Source of the DNA: an uncultured Candidatus Saccharibacteria bacterium
GTDB taxonomy: Bacteria; Patescibacteriota; Saccharimonadia; Saccharimonadales; Saccharimonadaceae
DNA length: 16,188 nt
Reading direction: 5' to 3'
NCBI GenBank assembly: GCA_937876715.1
Contig: CALEGA010000074.1
Span: forward strand, 1-16,188
The stretch's first letter is position 1. Each line of letters starts with the position of its first letter. This document shows positions 14,565 to 16,188 of the stretch, piece by piece. A program made the translations under genes and the position numbers. The notes beneath the pieces were generated by a model that made no database searches, was not told the DNA's origin, and was given only the letters and a program-made list of their open reading frames with translations.

Positions 14565-14593
14565 ATTTTATCATATTTTATAAGATTTTACAA
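14565..14593 (-). promoter_or_regulatory. Promoter of rplF-rplR-rpsE-rplO
   Basis: TTGTAA (14588-14593), 17 nt, TAAAAT (14565-14570), with TG-A before the -10. It lies just past the luxS terminator. The predicted leader is about 25 nt. Confidence 0.8.
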
Positions 14594-14608
14594 GAGGAAA
14601 ATGAAAAT

Positions 14609-14629
14609 GAGCCGCTATGAAAGCGGCTC
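14609..14629 (-). terminator. Terminator after luxS
   Basis: A perfect 8-bp stem GAGCCGCT/AGCGGCTC with a 5-nt loop, about 10 nt after the luxS stop. It is followed on the minus strand by ATTTTCATTTTCC, a T-rich but interrupted tail. Confidence 0.75.
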
Positions 14630-14639
14630 GGGAAAAAAG

Positions 14640-15119
14640 TTATGTTGGGTAGTGAAGCGGGTCGTAGCCGAGGTCGCGCGATGTGAGGACGCGCCGCCAT
14701 TTCTGGATGATGCTTTTGGCAGCGAGCAGGTTGTGGTCGCGCCAGTTGCCGCAGCCTTCGGGCGTGGCGTCGGGAATTTCCCCGTCCCAGTTGGAGATGA
14801 AGTCTGCCATTGCGACGAATGTCCGGCAGTAATATGGCAGGCTGTGGTTGCCGAAGAAAACAGCGCGACAGCCAGTGCGACTCCCGCTCGGTCCAAACTC
14901 AATCAACTCGTTGCGCAGTTCGCTGTGGTTGCGGAGGAAGAAGTTGCCGAGATGTTCGATGGTGTGGAGACCGGCGATGACGGCGGGCGGGTCAAGCTCG
15001 CTGTTCGGCGTGACAAAGCGGAGGTCGAGCGTAGTGGTAGTGTTGACGCCGAAAGCACTGAGTCGCGCAAGGTAAAGCCCTGGACGCAGTTTGGTGTGGT
15101 CAACTTCGAAGTTGGTCAT
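14640..15119 (-). CDS. luxS: LuxS-family S-ribosylhomocysteine lyase with altered active-site cysteine
   Basis: A 159-residue LuxS homologue. The family enzyme splits S-ribosylhomocysteine into homocysteine and DPD, the precursor of autoinducer-2. I start it at ATG 15119 (GGGGAG 7 nt upstream) rather than a TTG at 15134. Conserved features are FEVDHTKLRPGLY (His8), DLRF (Arg34), the metal-site H52-T-I-E55-H56, and C123-G-N-W, the third metal ligand. The usual F-G-P-M-G-C-R-T-G-F segment reads F-G-P-S-G-S-R-T-G-C, so Ser80 stands in the place of catalytic Cys84 of B. subtilis LuxS, and a Cys appears four residues later. It may be inactive, slow or changed in function. It is monocistronic with its own terminator; no SRH-producing nucleosidase gene is in the window. 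Confidence 0.92.
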   Translation of the reverse strand: MTNFEVDHTKLRPGLYLARLSAFGVNTTTTLDLRFVTPNSELDPPAVIAGLHTIEHLGNFFLRNHSELRNELIEFGPSGSRTGCRAVFFGNHSLPYYCRTFVAMADFISNWDGEIPDATPEGCGNWRDHNLLAAKSIIQKWRRVLTSRDLGYDPLHYPT

Positions 15120-15146
15120 AAAATCACTCCCCAAATGTAAGATTCA

Positions 15147-15159
15147 TTGCGTGACGCAA
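15147..15159. promoter_or_regulatory. 13-nt palindrome in luxS 5' leader
   Basis: TTGCGT-G-ACGCAA is a perfect inverted repeat with one central base, lying between the likely luxS promoter and its ribosome binding site. It could be an operator for a dimeric repressor or a small mRNA hairpin. There is no direct evidence for either. Confidence 0.4.
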
Positions 15160-15167
15160 CTGTCTAT

Positions 15168-15196
15168 ACAGTACTATATTTTTACTATTTTGTCAA
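15168..15196 (-). promoter_or_regulatory. Likely luxS promoter, overlapping the bL31 terminator tail
   Basis: A perfect TTGACA (15191-15196), 17 nt, and TACTGT (15168-15173), a poor -10. TATAGT and TATAGA nearby fit less well in spacing. The -35 begins inside the T-run of the bL31 terminator. Confidence 0.5.
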
Positions 15197-15198
15197 AA

Positions 15199-15222
15199 AG
15201 TCCCCGTTTTGAGGCGGGGACT
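15199..15222 (-). terminator. Terminator after bL31 gene
   Basis: A perfect 8-bp stem AGTCCCCG/CGGGGACT with an 8-nt loop, followed on the minus strand by a T-run (part of TTTTTGACA). It starts about 20 nt after the bL31 stop. Confidence 0.85.
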
Positions 15223-15241
15223 ACCATATATAATATATAGG

Positions 15242-15583
15242 TTATTTTTGAGCTTTTTTGGCTTTTTCTGCCTTTTTAGCGGCTTCTTTTTCGGCTTTCT
15301 TTACTTTGTTGCCGAGGGAAGCGCGGAGCTTGGCAGCGCGTTCAGCGCGAGCCTTGAAGCGATCAACACGACCTTCGGTGTCGATAATCTTTTCTTCGCC
15401 AGTGAAGAACGGGTGGCTCTTAGAGGAGATTTGGATTTTAACTAACGGGTATTCTTTACCATCTTCCCATTTGATGGTTTCGTCGCTTTTCGCCGTAGAG
15501 CGGGTGAGAAAAGAGAACTTTGCCGCGTCGTCGGAGAAGACGACAAAGCGATAATCTTTAGGTTGTTTTTCTGCATTACTCAT
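15242..15583 (-). CDS. rpmE2: 50S ribosomal protein L31 (bL31) with lysine-rich C-terminal tail
   Basis: A 113-residue bL31, resembling the zinc-free type B form: YRFVVFSDDAAKFSFLTRST, then DGKEYPLVKIQISSKSHPFF-TGEEK and a GRVDRFKAR end of the core. There is no C-x-x-C pair. The core ends near residue 78; about 35 further residues are an Ala/Lys/Glu helix-forming tail. The protein forms part of the bridge between 50S and 30S heads. The ATG lies only 11 nt after a TATAAT box, so the mRNA should have a leader of about 4 nt and no Shine-Dalgarno sequence. It is divergent from rpsB and shares its -35 element, and is closed by a strong terminator. Confidence 0.93.
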   Translation of the reverse strand: MSNAEKQPKDYRFVVFSDDAAKFSFLTRSTAKSDETIKWEDGKEYPLVKIQISSKSHPFFTGEEKIIDTEGRVDRFKARAERAAKLRASLGNKVKKAEKEAAKKAEKAKKAQK

Positions 15584-15594
15584 AATTAGCCAGT

Positions 15595-15623
15595 ATTATA
15601 ACAAATTTTTTTACTTCTTGCAA
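15595..15623 (-). promoter_or_regulatory. Promoter of bL31 gene (shares -35 with rpsB promoter)
   Basis: TTGCAA (15618-15623), 17 nt, TATAAT (15595-15600) on the minus strand, with TG-T before the -10. TTGCAA is its own reverse complement and also serves the divergent rpsB promoter. Confidence 0.85.
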
Positions 15624-15646
15624 TATCTAAAAATTTGTGATAAACT
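15618..15646 (+). promoter_or_regulatory. Promoter of rpsB (shares -35 with bL31 promoter)
   Basis: TTGCAA (15618-15623), 17 nt, TAAACT (15641-15646), with TG-A before the -10. Transcription should begin near 15653, giving a leader of about 94 nt. Confidence 0.75.
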
Positions 15647-15652
15647 TTAGGA

Positions 15653-15746
15653 GTAATAATTTTAATGAAACACTCATTGGGAGATTTCCTGTTCGCGTCG
15701 GAATGACGCGATGAAGTTCCCGTGAGGAAGAGAAAGGAAATCATAT
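15653..15746 (+). promoter_or_regulatory. Structured leader of rpsB, probable translational control element
   Basis: A leader of about 94 nt, much longer than any other here. GATTTCCT (15683-15690) is perfectly complementary to AGGAAATC (15735-15742), which contains the ribosome binding site of rpsB. Inside this helix sits a 7-bp hairpin TCGCGTC/GACGCGA (15693-15699 with 15705-15711) with a GGAAT loop. GGGA (15679-15682) can also pair with TCCC (15718-15721), giving a pseudoknot or a competing fold. Autoregulation by S2 is known in other bacteria; here it is inferred from structure only. Confidence 0.5.
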
Positions 15747-16188
15747 ATGGCAGTTGATGTCGATATGAAAGCTCTGTTCGAAGCTGGTGCTCACTTTGGG
15801 CACAAAACGAGCCGCTGGCACCCGAAGATGGCGCCGTACATCCATAGCAAACGCGAGGGTGCGCATATTATTAACCTTGATAAGACCGTTGAGGGCTTGG
15901 ACAAGGCGCTTGCCTTTACCGCTGAGACCGTTAAGAACGGTAAAAAAGTGCTTTTCGTTGGTACGAAGAAGCAACTGAAAGAGATGGTGAAGACCGCCGC
16001 TGAAGAAGTTGAGATGCCTTACGTCACCGTGCGTTGGGTAGGCGGGACTTTGACGAACGTTGAGACCGTGAACCGCCAGATTCGCAAGTTGAAAGATTTG
16101 GAGAAGAAGATGGCTTCCGGCGAGCTTGAATCGCGCTATTCGAAGCTTGAAGTGCAACGCTTCCAAGAAGAGATTGATATGCTCAACG
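15747..16188 (+). CDS. rpsB: 30S ribosomal protein S2 (uS2), N-terminal part (runs off right edge)
   Basis: The first 147 residues of uS2, open to the window edge. Diagnostic blocks are LFEAGAHFGHKTSRWHPKM, YIHSKREGAHIINLDKTVEG, the KKVLFVGTKKQ strand-turn and VRWVGGTLTNVETVNRQI. It binds late at the 30S neck and is needed for S1 or mRNA docking in many bacteria. The ATG at 15747 is preceded by AAAGGAAA. It is the only real gene on the plus strand in the window, divergent from bL31; the usual partner tsf would lie beyond the edge. Confidence 0.98.
   Translation, partial: MAVDVDMKALFEAGAHFGHKTSRWHPKMAPYIHSKREGAHIINLDKTVEGLDKALAFTAETVKNGKKVLFVGTKKQLKEMVKTAAEEVEMPYVTVRWVGGTLTNVETVNRQIRKLKDLEKKMASGELESRYSKLEVQRFQEEIDMLN

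Noticed and set aside
15665..15706. A 13-codon open frame in the rpsB leader (ATG to TGA), a possible leader peptide.
   Set aside because: Its AGGAG lies at the predicted transcription start and 11 nt from the ATG, so it would hardly be translated. The base pairing explains the region better.
554..16188. Use of the alternative code in which TGA means Gly (SR1/Gracilibacteria).
   Set aside because: All real genes are full length without in-frame TGA. TGA is merely rare as a stop, and the one case is at the suspected junction.

Overview
The window is almost entirely genome of a Candidatus Saccharibacteria (TM7, Patescibacteria/CPR) organism. This rests on a ribosomal-protein cluster without rpmD (L30) between rpsE and rplO, a zinc-less L36 of Saccharibacteria type, Lys/Ala tails on several ribosomal proteins, a prepilin with a GDTLIEV cleavage motif, and a large secreted protein with an InlB-type repeat. 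The standard code fits: every real gene reads through without in-frame TGA, and nearly all end in TAA. The assignment is from protein-family resemblance, not a database search.

Layout. Positions 1-394 (minus) are the start of a malic enzyme that looks Bacteroidales-like and sits behind a textbook Bacteroidetes promoter (TTTG-N19-TACCTTTG). This piece is probably a chimeric join, or less likely a very recent transfer. From about 554 on the DNA is Saccharibacterial. Positions 554-5089 (minus) hold a large surface protein gene and a prepilin-like gene as a two-gene operon; the surface gene carries a 10-C tract in its signal-peptide region. Positions 5140-5793 are an unrecognised 217-aa helical protein. 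Positions 5897-14532 (minus) are the spc/alpha translation cluster in transcription order rplF-rplR-rpsE-rplO | secY-sortase | infA-rpmJ-rpsM-rpsK-rpsD-rpoA-rplQ-rplM-rpsI. It lacks adk and map, and a sortase gene lies between secY and infA. Upstream are luxS (14640-15119, with Ser where the catalytic Cys should be), bL31 (15242-15583), and, divergently, the start of rpsB (15747 to the right edge).

Regulation visible in the sequence. Nine sigma70-like promoters can be placed, all with a 17-nt spacer, and seven have a TG-N extended -10. Three promoters are embedded in or abut the terminator of the gene before them (secY, luxS, the 217-aa gene). Three genes have almost no leader (surface protein 0 nt, bL31 about 4 nt, infA about 6 nt). 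rpsB and bL31 are fired from divergent promoters that share one self-complementary -35 hexamer, and the rpsB leader can fold to hide its own ribosome binding site.

The strongest leads are the poly-C switch, the active-site change in LuxS, the shared -35 element with the structured rpsB leader, and the likely chimeric left end. No gap between genes exceeds 300 bases. I see no tRNA, rRNA, CRISPR array or insertion sequence.
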